Origin: Paracoccaceae bacterium
Lineage (GTDB): Bacteria; Pseudomonadota; Alphaproteobacteria; Rhodobacterales; Rhodobacteraceae
Reading direction: 5' to 3'
DNA: 64,000 bases
NCBI GenBank assembly: GCA_014872815.1
Contig: WKFK01000014.1
Span: forward strand, 124,001 to 188,000
Positions 44,417 through 52,695 of the stretch are shown one piece after another (position 1 is the stretch's first letter; every line of letters begins with the position of its first letter). Both the position numbers and the translations under genes were made by a program. Below the pieces are notes generated by a model that was not told the DNA's origin, ran no database searches, and worked only from the letters and a program-made list of their open reading frames with translations.

Positions 44417-44938
44417 CTAGAGGAAGGTCGCAAGGGATTGCAGGTAGGCGGGCACGTCGGCGAGGGCGTCTTGTACCTCGGGGTCCTCAAAATCATGCAC
44501 CGACTTTGGATCTTCTGGGCAAAGCGCGGCCATTAAGAACTGCCCTTGGCGTTTGGCGCTTTCTGGAACGGGCAGGTGGCTGGCCTCTTGCAGGAGCAGC
44601 AGGGCTTCGTGGATGGGGCGCAGGACACGCAGGGCGTAGGTCATGTGTTCCAGAAGATCGGGGTCGTCACGCCAGGTTTCGCTGTCAAACAGCTCTTGTG
44701 TCACCCGCTGGCCGGCCCCGGCGCATTGGTAGGCCACACAGCCGCCAAATCCTTTGGGCAGGAGATCGTCGTGGATCGCGCAGTTGAGGCAACTGTCGGA
44801 GAGATTGGGGCAGGGCGTGTCGGCGCGCTTGAGCAGGGCGAAGTCTTCGTCGGCGTCAAACGGGTAGGCGACACAACAGAGCGCGGCGCACTGGCTGCAG
44901 TCATCGGTGAGGTTGGGCAAGGAGACGGGCGGGGTCAT
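44417..44938 (-). CDS. Cysteine-rich uncharacterised protein
   Basis: 173 residues. The first 75 hold ten cysteines in patterns such as DDCSQCAALCC, TPCPNLSDSCLNC and FGGCVAYQCAG, which look like a metal or iron-sulfur binding region. The rest is helical. Similar cysteine patterns occur in proteins of actinobacteria annotated as pentapeptide-repeat proteins, as far as I recall. It is on the same strand as bolA and grxD and just before them. A redox or Fe-S role is likely but unproven. Confidence 0.7.
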   Translation of the reverse strand: MTPPVSLPNLTDDCSQCAALCCVAYPFDADEDFALLKRADTPCPNLSDSCLNCAIHDDLLPKGFGGCVAYQCAGAGQRVTQELFDSETWRDDPDLLEHMTYALRVLRPIHEALLLLQEASHLPVPESAKRQGQFLMAALCPEDPKSVHDFEDPEVQDALADVPAYLQSLATFL

Positions 44939-44953
44939 GGCAATAGGCCTGCG

Positions 44954-45439
44954 TCAGTCTTCGTAGAGGTCTGAGGGTACCTTGGAGGTTTTGTAGAGCA
45001 CTAACAAGGAGGTCAGGCCCCAGCAATAGGCCACGCCAAGGGCCAGCCATGACAAGAGGTCATGGGACCACATTGGCCGAAAAATTGAGCGCATGTCGGA
45101 TTTGGCAAAGCCGGTTTCACAGGGGAAATGGCCGTTTTGACCAATGAGGAAATCATTGGCGTAATGCGCAGCGATGAACCCGAAGGCGCAGATCAACGGG
45201 AGCGCTGCGACGTTCCAGGAGATTTCAGCGAACCTATGGGCGACGATGACACCCGGCGCATGAATGAGGGCGCCAAAGATCGCGACCTTTGCAAAGTTCA
45301 TCGCGGTTTTGTGGGCGTAATCGGTCGCGCAGAAATCAACGGCAAATGACGTTCGGTGGGACGCCAAAAGCAGCGTGTAGGCGATGCAAAACACGCCGAT
45401 CTGCGACAGGATGTAGAAGATCGGCGCGTTGGATTTCAT
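44954..45439 (-). CDS. Uncharacterised membrane protein after purL
   Basis: 161 residues with about four hydrophobic segments (around 8-28, 48-68, 75-95 and 128-148). Several cysteines and histidines (DFCATDYAH, FPCETG) sit in loops. No family recognised. It starts only 3 bp after purL, so it is probably co-transcribed with it, and it precedes the cysteine-rich gene by 15 bp. Confidence 0.65.
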   Translation of the reverse strand: MKSNAPIFYILSQIGVFCIAYTLLLASHRTSFAVDFCATDYAHKTAMNFAKVAIFGALIHAPGVIVAHRFAEISWNVAALPLICAFGFIAAHYANDFLIGQNGHFPCETGFAKSDMRSIFRPMWSHDLLSWLALGVAYCWGLTSLLVLYKTSKVPSDLYED

Positions 45440-45442
45440 GGG

Positions 45443-47602
45443 TTAGGCAACTGCGGCGGTAAAGCTGCTGCGGAAGGTGGCAGAGAGCTCCTCCAGAGAG
45501 GCCTCGGAGGTGCCGAACTTCACGCTGTCACCGGTGAACTTCCCAACGGAAGTGATTGAAACGCCAGCCTTTTGTGCGTTGATCATCAGCGCTTCAGCCT
45601 GATCGAAGTTGCAGGCTACCAAGTAGCGCGCTTGATCTTCGCCAAACAGGGTTGGGGTGTCGTCCATGTCGATCTGAACACCTACGCCTGCGGCTTCGGC
45701 CATTTCAAAGGCCGCCAGGGCCAGACCGCCGTCTGCGAGGTCGGTGCAGGCTTTGATCCAATCGCGGTTGTTGCGGATGAACTCGCCGTTTTTGCGTTCC
45801 TCTTCGAGGTTCACATGTGGCGCGTCGCCTTCCTCGCGGTTGAAGACTTCTGCGAGCAGCGCAGATTGGCCGAGGTGGCCATTGGTTTCACCGATCAGCA
45901 AAGCAACATGGCCGTCACGCGCTTCGCCAAGGATCGGCTCTTCGCCAGCGGCAATCAGGCCGACAGCGCCAATTGTTGGGGTCGGCAGAATGGCGGAGCC
46001 GTCGGTCTCGTTGTAGAGCGAAACGTTGCCGGACACGATAGGCATATCGAGCGCGGCAACTGCTTCACCGATGCCTTTGATTGCGCCCACAAACTGGCCC
46101 ATGATTTCCGGCTTTTCGGGGTTGCCGAAGTTCAGGTTGTCAGTGGTTGCCAGAGGCTTAGCACCTACAGCGGACAGGTTGCGGAACGCTTCGGCCACGG
46201 CCTGTTTGCCACCCTCGGTTGGGTTGGCTTTCACGTAGCGTGGGGTCACATCAGAAGTGAAGGCCAGCTTTTTGTCGGTGCCGTGCACGCGGATCACGCC
46301 GGAGCCCATGCCGGGACGCTGGGCGGTGTCGCCCATGACGGTGGTGTCATATTGCTCATAGACCCACTGTTTGCCCGCGTAGTTCGGGGAAGAGATCAGG
46401 GCTTTCAAACCGTCGATGGCGTCGATGGATGGCACATCGCCAAGCTCTTCTGCTGCTGGAGTTTCCACCCATGGCCGGTCATATTCTGGCGCGCGGCCAG
46501 ACAGAGGAGACAGCGGCAGGTCCGCTTTGACTTCGCCGTTGTGCAGGATCAGGAAGCGGTCTTCGGCGATGGTTTCGCCAACGATGGCGAAGTCGAGGTC
46601 CCACTTTTCAAAGACGGCGCGGGCTTCGGCTTCCAGCTCTGGTTTCAGAACCATGAGCATGCGCTCCTGAGACTCCGACAGCATCATTTCATAAGCTGTC
46701 ATGTTGTCTTCGCGCTGTGGCACGTCTTCGAGGTTGAGCTTCACGCCCAGTTTGCCTTTGTCGCCCATTTCTACGGCGGAGCAGGTCAGGCCTGCGGCGC
46801 CCATGTCTTGGATCGAGATCACCGCGCCGGTCTGCATCAGCTCCAGTGTGGCTTCCATCAGGCGTTTTTCTGTGAAGGGGTCGCCAACCTGAACGGTGGG
46901 GCGTTTTTCTTCGATGGTGTCGTCAAATTCGGCAGAGGCCATGGTTGCGCCGCCGACGCCGTCCCGGCCGGTTTTGGCGCCGAGGTAGACCACCGGCATG
47001 CCGACGCCGGAAGCGGCGGAGTAGAAGATGCTGTCAGTTTTGGCCAAACCGGCTGCAAATGCGTTTACAAGACAGTTGCCGTTGTAGGCCGGGTGGAAGC
47101 GGACTTCGCCGCCCACGGTGGGCACGCCAAAACAGTTGCCGTAGCCGCCAACGCCTTCGACCACGCCGTTCACCAGCTGTGTGGTTTTGTGGTGGTCTGG
47201 TTCACCAAAGGAGAGCGAGTTCATCGCGGCCACCGGGCGCGCGCCCATGGTGAAGACATCACGCAAAATGCCGCCAACACCGGTGGCGGCACCTTGGTAA
47301 GGTTCGATGTAGGACGGGTGGTTGTGGCTTTCCATTTTGAAAACAACAGCATCGCCGTCGCCAATGTCCACGATACCGGCGTTTTCGCCCGGGCCACAGA
47401 TCACTTGCGGGCCATCGGTTGGAAGGGTGCGCAGCCATTTTTTTGAGGATTTGTACGAGCAGTGCTCGTTCCACATGGCGGAGAAAATACCCAGCTCTGT
47501 GAAGGTTGGCTCGCGGCCAATGATCTCCAGGATCAGGTTGTATTCGTCAGGCTTCAGTCCATGAGCTTCGATGAGATCGGTGGTGATGGCCGGTTCCTGC
47601 AT
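45443..47602 (-). CDS. purL: Phosphoribosylformylglycinamidine synthase subunit II
   Basis: A 719-residue PurL of the small type that works with separate PurS and PurQ, converting FGAR to FGAM in purine synthesis. Motifs include [17 protein letters not shown], the ATP-grasp-like [18 protein letters not shown], and the C-terminal [12 protein letters not shown]. PurS and PurQ are not in the window. The gene leads a run of five minus-strand genes (a membrane protein, a Cys-rich protein, bolA and others). A hairpin covers its ribosome binding site area. Confidence 0.97.
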   Translation of the reverse strand: MQEPAITTDLIEAHGLKPDEYNLILEIIGREPTFTELGIFSAMWNEHCSYKSSKKWLRTLPTDGPQVICGPGENAGIVDIGDGDAVVFKMESHNHPSYIEPYQGAATGVGGILRDVFTMGARPVAAMNSLSFGEPDHHKTTQLVNGVVEGVGGYGNCFGVPTVGGEVRFHPAYNGNCLVNAFAAGLAKTDSIFYSAASGVGMPVVYLGAKTGRDGVGGATMASAEFDDTIEEKRPTVQVGDPFTEKRLMEATLELMQTGAVISIQDMGAAGLTCSAVEMGDKGKLGVKLNLEDVPQREDNMTAYEMMLSESQERMLMVLKPELEAEARAVFEKWDLDFAIVGETIAEDRFLILHNGEVKADLPLSPLSGRAPEYDRPWVETPAAEELGDVPSIDAIDGLKALISSPNYAGKQWVYEQYDTTVMGDTAQRPGMGSGVIRVHGTDKKLAFTSDVTPRYVKANPTEGGKQAVAEAFRNLSAVGAKPLATTDNLNFGNPEKPEIMGQFVGAIKGIGEAVAALDMPIVSGNVSLYNETDGSAILPTPTIGAVGLIAAGEEPILGEARDGHVALLIGETNGHLGQSALLAEVFNREEGDAPHVNLEEERKNGEFIRNNRDWIKACTDLADGGLALAAFEMAEAAGVGVQIDMDDTPTLFGEDQARYLVACNFDQAEALMINAQKAGVSITSVGKFTGDSVKFGTSEASLEELSATFRSSFTAAVA

Positions 47603-47613
47603 GTCGCGAGAGT

Positions 47614-47636
47614 CCCCAAATAAACAGCATTTGGGG
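47614..47636 (-). promoter_or_regulatory. Hairpin in the purL leader
   Basis: CCCCAAAT and ATTTGGGG form a perfect 8-bp stem with a 7-base loop, ending 12 bp before the purL start codon. The GGGG arm is the best ribosome binding site candidate, so the hairpin could control translation. Confidence 0.45.
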
Positions 47637-47683
47637 GGCTTTTAGGGCAGGGAGGGCAAAAGGGGAAGCCTTATAACGCCTGA

Positions 47684-48820
47684 CTAGAAGCGTTGGCCTA
47701 CATAGATGTAGAGAAGGTCCTCTTCGCGGTCGTTGTAGGACACGTCGACAGAGAAGACGGCTTTGAATTTTTTGGAGAGCTGGAAGCGTAGTCCAAGCCC
47801 GCCGGCATAGCGGACATCGGTGTCGCGGAGATTGCCAAAGCTGCTTCCGGTGTTGCCCAAACCGGCAAAGGCCACGCCTGAGAAGCGGTTGCTGAACTGG
47901 TGGCGGTATTCGGCTTGCGCAGACAGCAGGGCGTCGTTGAGGAATTCGGTTGGGCTGAAGCCGCGGAAGCCATCGGTGCCGCCTAGAGAGCATTGGTCAA
48001 AGAATGGGGTGTCGTCGCTGCTTGCGCAGGCGGCAAAACGCGCGGCGAGGCTGTTGTGATCTCCCAGCGGCAGGTAGTGATTATAGGTCAGGACCGCTTT
48101 GCTGAAATCGCGGCTGTTGCTGTTGAGGATTTGGCCGTAGGTCAGGGCGCCGTCAAGCAGGTGACCGGAGCGGGCGGAGAAGTCGTCGTCCCGGGTGTCC
48201 CATTTGGCCAGAAGACTGAAGGTGCCCACTTCGAGCTGGCCTTCGGGGAGCGCTGGCAGGCCGCTTCCGGGGCCATCATAGCCCAAGGTGGTGTCTAGAT
48301 ACCGCATGGAGGCGCCAAAGAGGATCTCAGGGGTGACGCCGCGCAACACGCTTACATTCACAATGTCGCCGGTCTGGCGCACAGGCACCGGGATGCCGCC
48401 AACGTAGAGGTCATAAAATCCTTCGGCTTGTCCTAGGCTTGCGCTGAGCTGCCAGCGGTTTTGATCCCAGACAAACTTGCCACCGAGGCCATAGGCGTTG
48501 GTCCCGTTGTCAGAGCGCATAGCCCCCAATCCAATGATGGAGGTGTCGCTGCCTTCGTCGATATTGAAGAGATAGCCGCCGCCCAGAACCAGCCCGGCGC
48601 CGATAAGGACGTTTTTGAATGGTACGGGCGCGACCACCACTGAGCCATTGCCAAAGCCCAGTGGGGTTTCCTGCTCGCGGGCGTCATCCAGGCTTTCGTT
48701 GAGCATGTCGTTGCTAAGCGGGTCCGCCTGAACAGGTGCGAGCGTCAGGAGGGTAAAAAGCGCAGCGCCCGGAAATATCCGGGCGGCTGCTTTGCGTGTG
48801 GTGGCAAAAAGTGCCGTCAT
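47684..48820 (-). CDS. Omp85/BamA-TamA-like outer membrane beta-barrel protein without POTRA domains
   Basis: A 378-residue outer membrane protein: signal peptide (about 1-32, ending PVQA), then a barrel-like repeat of amphipathic strands. The Omp85 loop motif is present as GTDGFRGFSPTEF (usually VRGF/Y). The chain ends in Phe, as expected for a barrel (YIYVGQRF). No POTRA repeats are present, so it is not a full BamA or TamA. I chose the ATG at 48820. It lies 23 bp after the MscS gene, so the two share a transcript. Confidence 0.82.
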   Translation of the reverse strand: MTALFATTRKAAARIFPGAALFTLLTLAPVQADPLSNDMLNESLDDAREQETPLGFGNGSVVVAPVPFKNVLIGAGLVLGGGYLFNIDEGSDTSIIGLGAMRSDNGTNAYGLGGKFVWDQNRWQLSASLGQAEGFYDLYVGGIPVPVRQTGDIVNVSVLRGVTPEILFGASMRYLDTTLGYDGPGSGLPALPEGQLEVGTFSLLAKWDTRDDDFSARSGHLLDGALTYGQILNSNSRDFSKAVLTYNHYLPLGDHNSLAARFAACASSDDTPFFDQCSLGGTDGFRGFSPTEFLNDALLSAQAEYRHQFSNRFSGVAFAGLGNTGSSFGNLRDTDVRYAGGLGLRFQLSKKFKAVFSVDVSYNDREEDLLYIYVGQRF

Positions 48821-48843
48821 GGTCTGTCCTTTATCGGGCCGGA

Positions 48844-51126
48844 TCAATCCGGCCCTTTTGCAGGGGCTGCGGCGGCTTGCTCTTCTTGTTGCTGGGCAGC
48901 GGCGGCCGCTGCGGCTGTCAAAGCAGTTTTCTCAGCCTCGGGCAGATCGTTGGCCGCTTCTGGCAAAGCAACGCGCACTTCGCGGCGAGCGAAGTCGATG
49001 CCAGCGGCGTTGAACTCGGCTTTAACGCGGTTGTAGATCTCTTTGCGGATCATGAACTGCTTGCCGGGTTTGGCCATGAATTTACCACGGATGATCATGC
49101 CCACGTCGTCAAAGTCAAACACACCTTGCGATTTGAACGGCTGCAGGAAGTCGTCCTTGTAGAGCTCCTCTTGCAGCATCTCCTGACCGATCTTTTTGAA
49201 GATCTTTTTCACCTGGTTTGGATTGGTGTCAAACGGCACGGTGAATTTGAGCTTCATGATCACCCAGTCACGGGAGTAGTTGGTGAGCTTGGGGATTTCG
49301 CCATAGGGGATGGTGTGCACCGGGCCACGGTGGTGGCGCAGCTGCATGGAGCGGATCGAGATTTTCTCAACCGCGCCCATGGTGCCTTCGATCTCGACAT
49401 ATTCGCCAACGCGGAAGGCGTCATCCACAAGGAAGAACACGCCGGAGACCACATCTGTCACCAGCTTCTGTGCGCCGAAACCGATCGCCAGACCGGCGAT
49501 ACCGGCACCGGCCAAGAGCGGTGTGATGTCGACGCCCAGATTGCCAATGGCTAAGAGCGTGAAGACCACGATGATCGCGCCTTGGGCTGTGACCAGCGCA
49601 AGCGGCAGGACGGTGGAGAGGCGAGAGCCGCCGCCGCCGCCCATTTCGTTGTCGGCGTCTTCCTGAGACATGCCAAGGGCCGTCATCTCTGCCGCCAGAC
49701 GGCGGTTGATGTAGAGGCTCACGCCCTCGTAGACGACGTAGCCGACAATCGCGGTCATGGCGAAGCTGAAGAGGTTGTCGCCAATGCCTGCGCCTTCTTG
49801 CAGCAGGCTCAACAAAGACACGTTCCAAGTGCGGGTGATGATGACAAGCACTGCGCCCACGGCGATCACGCGGCCAATGCGTACGTAGCTGCGTTTGGTG
49901 GCAATATAGGCGTCATGTGCCACTTGGCCTTCGCCCTGCATCGGCGGCACGAGGTGACGGACAAGGCCGCGGATGCCGGTGTCGATCACCGGGGCGATCA
50001 GCAGCCAGAACATGGTGGTGTAATGTGCGCCACCCAGCAGGAGGTGGACTTTGCCGAGGCCGATCAGTGTGGAGACCAGCACCCAGGTGGCCCCGGCCAC
50101 GCCCATGGCGAAGTAAGGATACAGGCGCGCTACCGCTTCGTCGAACTCGGTGCGATCCGGATCATCCCCGCGCATCATATCACTGAGACCTTCGCGCGCG
50201 GTCCAGGCAACATAGGCGATGTAGACATAGACCATGCTATCGATCCAGAACCCGATGCGGGTCTCACCGGCCGGCACGCCGTTAATGACGTTGAAGTCGA
50301 CCACAAAGATGGTGGCTCCGCCGAGAATGACGATGCCAATGATGTGGCGGTGGATGAAGCTGGCCCAATGGTCATTCACGTTCACCAAACGCAGGTCCGG
50401 ACGGCTGGGGGCCATAAGGAAGCGGGAGAAGGCGGCGGCGATGCGCGGCATCCAGATCATGTAGCCGATAAACGGGGCCACAAAGGTCACTGATTGTGCG
50501 TCCAGGAAGGTGCGCCCAAGTGTTCGGACGGTGATGTAGAAGATCACCAGTCCAAAAATCTCACGCAGGAAGCGTTTGAAGAGGAAAGTTACGGACTCGC
50601 GTAGGGTCGCACCGGACTCGGCAGGTTCCGGATTGCGGACTTTGATCAACCAGGTGCGCACGGCGTATTCGACACCAAGACCCACAGCCAGCAAAAGGGC
50701 TGTCAGGCCAAAGAGGGTGAGCACGCCACCAAAGCCGCCATAGGTGTCGCCGAAGTTTTGAAAGGCTGTGATCTGTGCGGGCACCAGACCCGGTAGTTTA
50801 CGCACGGCATCCAGAAGCGGTTGGGAAAAGGCCTGCCACAGTGCGGTTGCACGATCGATAAGCGACTTTGGGGCTGCTTCTTCGGCTTGCGCCGCAGCGA
50901 CGGCGTCGAGCCGATCCAGCAGCACTGCGCGGACTTCGTCGTCCGACATGCGCGCGACCATGGCGTTGATTGCCTCTGTGGTCATTTCTTCGGGGTTGAT
51001 CTCAACCGCCTCGGGGGCGCTGGAGCCGGAGGGTGTGGTGGTGGGCAGGCCCTGGGCCTGCGCCGAGGTCATTGCAACGACGCATAATGACAGCGCCAGA
51101 AGAATGCTCGAAACGATATGTCTCAT
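48844..51126 (-). CDS. MscS-family mechanosensitive ion channel, large type
   Basis: A 760-residue protein. A signal peptide (about 1-25, ending SAQAQ) and a periplasmic part precede about ten membrane segments and a C-terminal MscS core. The pore-lining helix and beta domain read LLAGAGIAGLAIGFGAQKLVTDVVSGVFFLVDDAFRVGEYVEI, visible as GIAGLAIGFGAQ and FRVGEYVEI. It releases solutes on osmotic downshift. The tail is rich in Ala and Gln. The ATG at 51126 opens the signal peptide; an ATG 33 bp upstream is not supported by a ribosome binding site. Confidence 0.9.
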   Translation of the reverse strand: MRHIVSSILLALSLCVVAMTSAQAQGLPTTTPSGSSAPEAVEINPEEMTTEAINAMVARMSDDEVRAVLLDRLDAVAAAQAEEAAPKSLIDRATALWQAFSQPLLDAVRKLPGLVPAQITAFQNFGDTYGGFGGVLTLFGLTALLLAVGLGVEYAVRTWLIKVRNPEPAESGATLRESVTFLFKRFLREIFGLVIFYITVRTLGRTFLDAQSVTFVAPFIGYMIWMPRIAAAFSRFLMAPSRPDLRLVNVNDHWASFIHRHIIGIVILGGATIFVVDFNVINGVPAGETRIGFWIDSMVYVYIAYVAWTAREGLSDMMRGDDPDRTEFDEAVARLYPYFAMGVAGATWVLVSTLIGLGKVHLLLGGAHYTTMFWLLIAPVIDTGIRGLVRHLVPPMQGEGQVAHDAYIATKRSYVRIGRVIAVGAVLVIITRTWNVSLLSLLQEGAGIGDNLFSFAMTAIVGYVVYEGVSLYINRRLAAEMTALGMSQEDADNEMGGGGGSRLSTVLPLALVTAQGAIIVVFTLLAIGNLGVDITPLLAGAGIAGLAIGFGAQKLVTDVVSGVFFLVDDAFRVGEYVEIEGTMGAVEKISIRSMQLRHHRGPVHTIPYGEIPKLTNYSRDWVIMKLKFTVPFDTNPNQVKKIFKKIGQEMLQEELYKDDFLQPFKSQGVFDFDDVGMIIRGKFMAKPGKQFMIRKEIYNRVKAEFNAAGIDFARREVRVALPEAANDLPEAEKTALTAAAAAAAQQQEEQAAAAPAKGPD

Positions 51127-51149
51127 AAGGAACTCTACGGTCAAAAAAT

Positions 51150-51159
51150 GATTAACCAT
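51150..51159 (+). promoter_or_regulatory. Possible CtrA half-site upstream of the MscS gene
   Basis: GATTAACCAT contains the half-site TTAACCAT described for CtrA in Caulobacter, 24 bp before the MscS ATG. Only one half is present and it is close to the start codon, so this is weak. Confidence 0.25.
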
Positions 51160-51244
51160 AGGAGATGACTTTTACGTGAGCAGGTCAAGGTGTGTTCGCC
51201 TTACTCTGGAAGGCAAGAGCGCTGATTTCAGGTTCTGAAATGGC

Positions 51245-51273
51245 AAAAAAAGGGCCGAGCTATAAGCTCGGCC
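51245..51273 (-). terminator. Terminator on the minus strand after the LysR gene
   Basis: GGCCGAGCT pairs with AGCTCGGCC across a 3-base loop, followed on the minus strand by CTTTTTTT. It lies about 140 bp past the LysR stop, in a stretch without a convincing gene. Confidence 0.85.
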
Positions 51274-51412
51274 TTAGTCCAACAGGGAGGTGAAAGCGCT
51301 GAGCGTATAAGCAATCAACGCCTTCGAGAGATGAATTAGTAGTCAGGTTGTGAACCTTCAAGAGATATTCTGTCGCAGGCATGTCATGCCCGCTATGCGC
51401 GCATTGCATAGC

Positions 51413-52318
51413 TTAAGAAATGTCTTTTTCCCGCAATTGCTTGCGGTGCAGAATGATCTCTTCTTGTACGAAGTCCCGGAAGGCCGCAATGCGTTTGGAT
51501 TGGCGCAATTCTTCCGGAAAGGCCAAGTATACTGGAACTTCGGCGGATTCAATTTCGGTGCCAATGCGCACCAAATCAGGGAAATCCTGCATCAGATAGT
51601 CCGGCAAAACGCCAATGCCGAGATCGTGGCTGACCGCCTGGAGCACGCCAAAGTAGTTGTTCACGTAGAGCATCTTGGTGATGTCATTTGCCAGAAGGCT
51701 GGTGACAAAACTCGCACCTGCACCGACCTGTTCCGACGTTACATTCTGGCAGATCAGGCGGTGGTTGGTGAGCTCTTTGAGTGTCTTTGGTTCGCCATGT
51801 TTTTCCAGATAGCTGGGCGAGGCATAAAGGCGCATGCGCACGCTCATCAACCGTTTGCGAATGAGGTCTGCCTGACTGGGTTCTTTCATGCGGATGGCGA
51901 CATCGGCTTCGCGCATGGGCAGGTCCAGGACCTTTTCTTCAAGCATCAGGTCGATGTTGAGGTCGGGATATTGTTCGTAAAGCTTTGCCAGGCGCGGCGC
52001 CAGCCAGAGGGTGCCAAAACCGATGGTGGTGGTGACGCGCAGTTCACCAAAGACTTCTTCTTCGCTGTCACGGATACGGGCGGAGGCGGCGTCCAGACGT
52101 TTGTTCATTGCGGTGGTTGCGTCAAACAGCAGCTCACCTTGTTCCGTCAGGATCAGGCCGCGCGCATGGCGGTGGAATAGGGTTGTGTTCAGGCTTTCTT
52201 CAAGCGCCCGAATTTGACGCGACACGGCAGATTGAGACAGGTGCAGCACGTCGCCCGCGTGGGTCAGACTGCCTGCATCAGCTACCGCATGAAAGATCCT
52301 GAGTTTATCCCAATCCAT
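51413..52318 (-). CDS. LysR-family transcriptional regulator
   Basis: A 301-residue LysR-type regulator. The N-terminal HTH is WDKLRIFHAVADAGSLTHAGDVLHLSQSAVSRQIRALE, visible as SLTHAGDVL and SQSAVSRQIRALE. The effector domain (about 90-290) starts GELRVTTTIGFGTLWLAP. The neighbours are the MscS gene and a c-di-GMP gene, so its target is not obvious. A short palindrome CTCAC-C-GTGAG lies 54 bp before the start. I cannot name the effector. Confidence 0.9.
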   Translation of the reverse strand: MDWDKLRIFHAVADAGSLTHAGDVLHLSQSAVSRQIRALEESLNTTLFHRHARGLILTEQGELLFDATTAMNKRLDAASARIRDSEEEVFGELRVTTTIGFGTLWLAPRLAKLYEQYPDLNIDLMLEEKVLDLPMREADVAIRMKEPSQADLIRKRLMSVRMRLYASPSYLEKHGEPKTLKELTNHRLICQNVTSEQVGAGASFVTSLLANDITKMLYVNNYFGVLQAVSHDLGIGVLPDYLMQDFPDLVRIGTEIESAEVPVYLAFPEELRQSKRIAAFRDFVQEEIILHRKQLREKDIS

Positions 52319-52594
52319 GATGGCTCCATTTTTTGTTTTGTGTCATGCGGTTAGTTCTCAGTCAAAGAAAAACTCACCGTGAGGAGGCTTGGATGTGCGC
52401 TGATACGTCGTTAAAGTGACGAGGGAAAGTGAAGTTTTGACGAAAGCCTTCAATTTGGACAGAAATCTGTTCTTGTGCAAAAATGAAGGTATCCGTTAAT
52501 GGTGTGCCCAATAAAATGGCGCATTTGGAATAGCATTTGATCAAGACGATGTGTCCGAAATTTCAGAGCGTATTGTTTGTTTGATCAAATTGGC
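52319..52594. other. Upstream region of LysR and GGDEF-EAL genes, left part
   Basis: About 275 bp without a gene. It contains the CTCAC-C-GTGAG palindrome at 52373-52383 and otherwise AT-richer sequence, as expected for two divergent promoters. Confidence 0.5.
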
Positions 52595-52621
52595 GGATTA
52601 GTTTGATTGGAAAACTAATCC
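52595..52621. promoter_or_regulatory. Perfect 10-bp inverted repeat upstream of the GGDEF-EAL gene
   Basis: GGATTAGTTT and AAACTAATCC flank a 7-base spacer. There is no T-run after it, so an operator or leader structure is more likely than a terminator. It sits 15 bp before the CtrA-type site. Confidence 0.55.
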
Positions 52622-52636
52622 TTGTCCATCAATCCG

Positions 52637-52651
52637 TTAACGCTTGGTTAA
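52637..52651 (+). promoter_or_regulatory. CtrA-type site TTAA-N7-TTAA upstream of the GGDEF-EAL gene
   Basis: TTAA-CGCTTGG-TTAA matches the full CtrA spacing. Its near edge is 45 bp from the ATG at 52696. Confidence 0.6.
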
Positions 52652-52695
52652 GAATCGTTGTAAAACAGTGTTTTATCTAAAGGACGAGGCGCTTA

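Noticed and set aside
45572..47446. Long open frame (624 codons) antisense to purL
   Set aside because: Low-complexity shadow sequence; purL is intact on the other strand.
51274..51412. Possible small gene between the terminator and the LysR stop
   Set aside because: A short minus-strand frame starting ATGCAATGC exists, but there is no ribosome binding site and no recognisable product.
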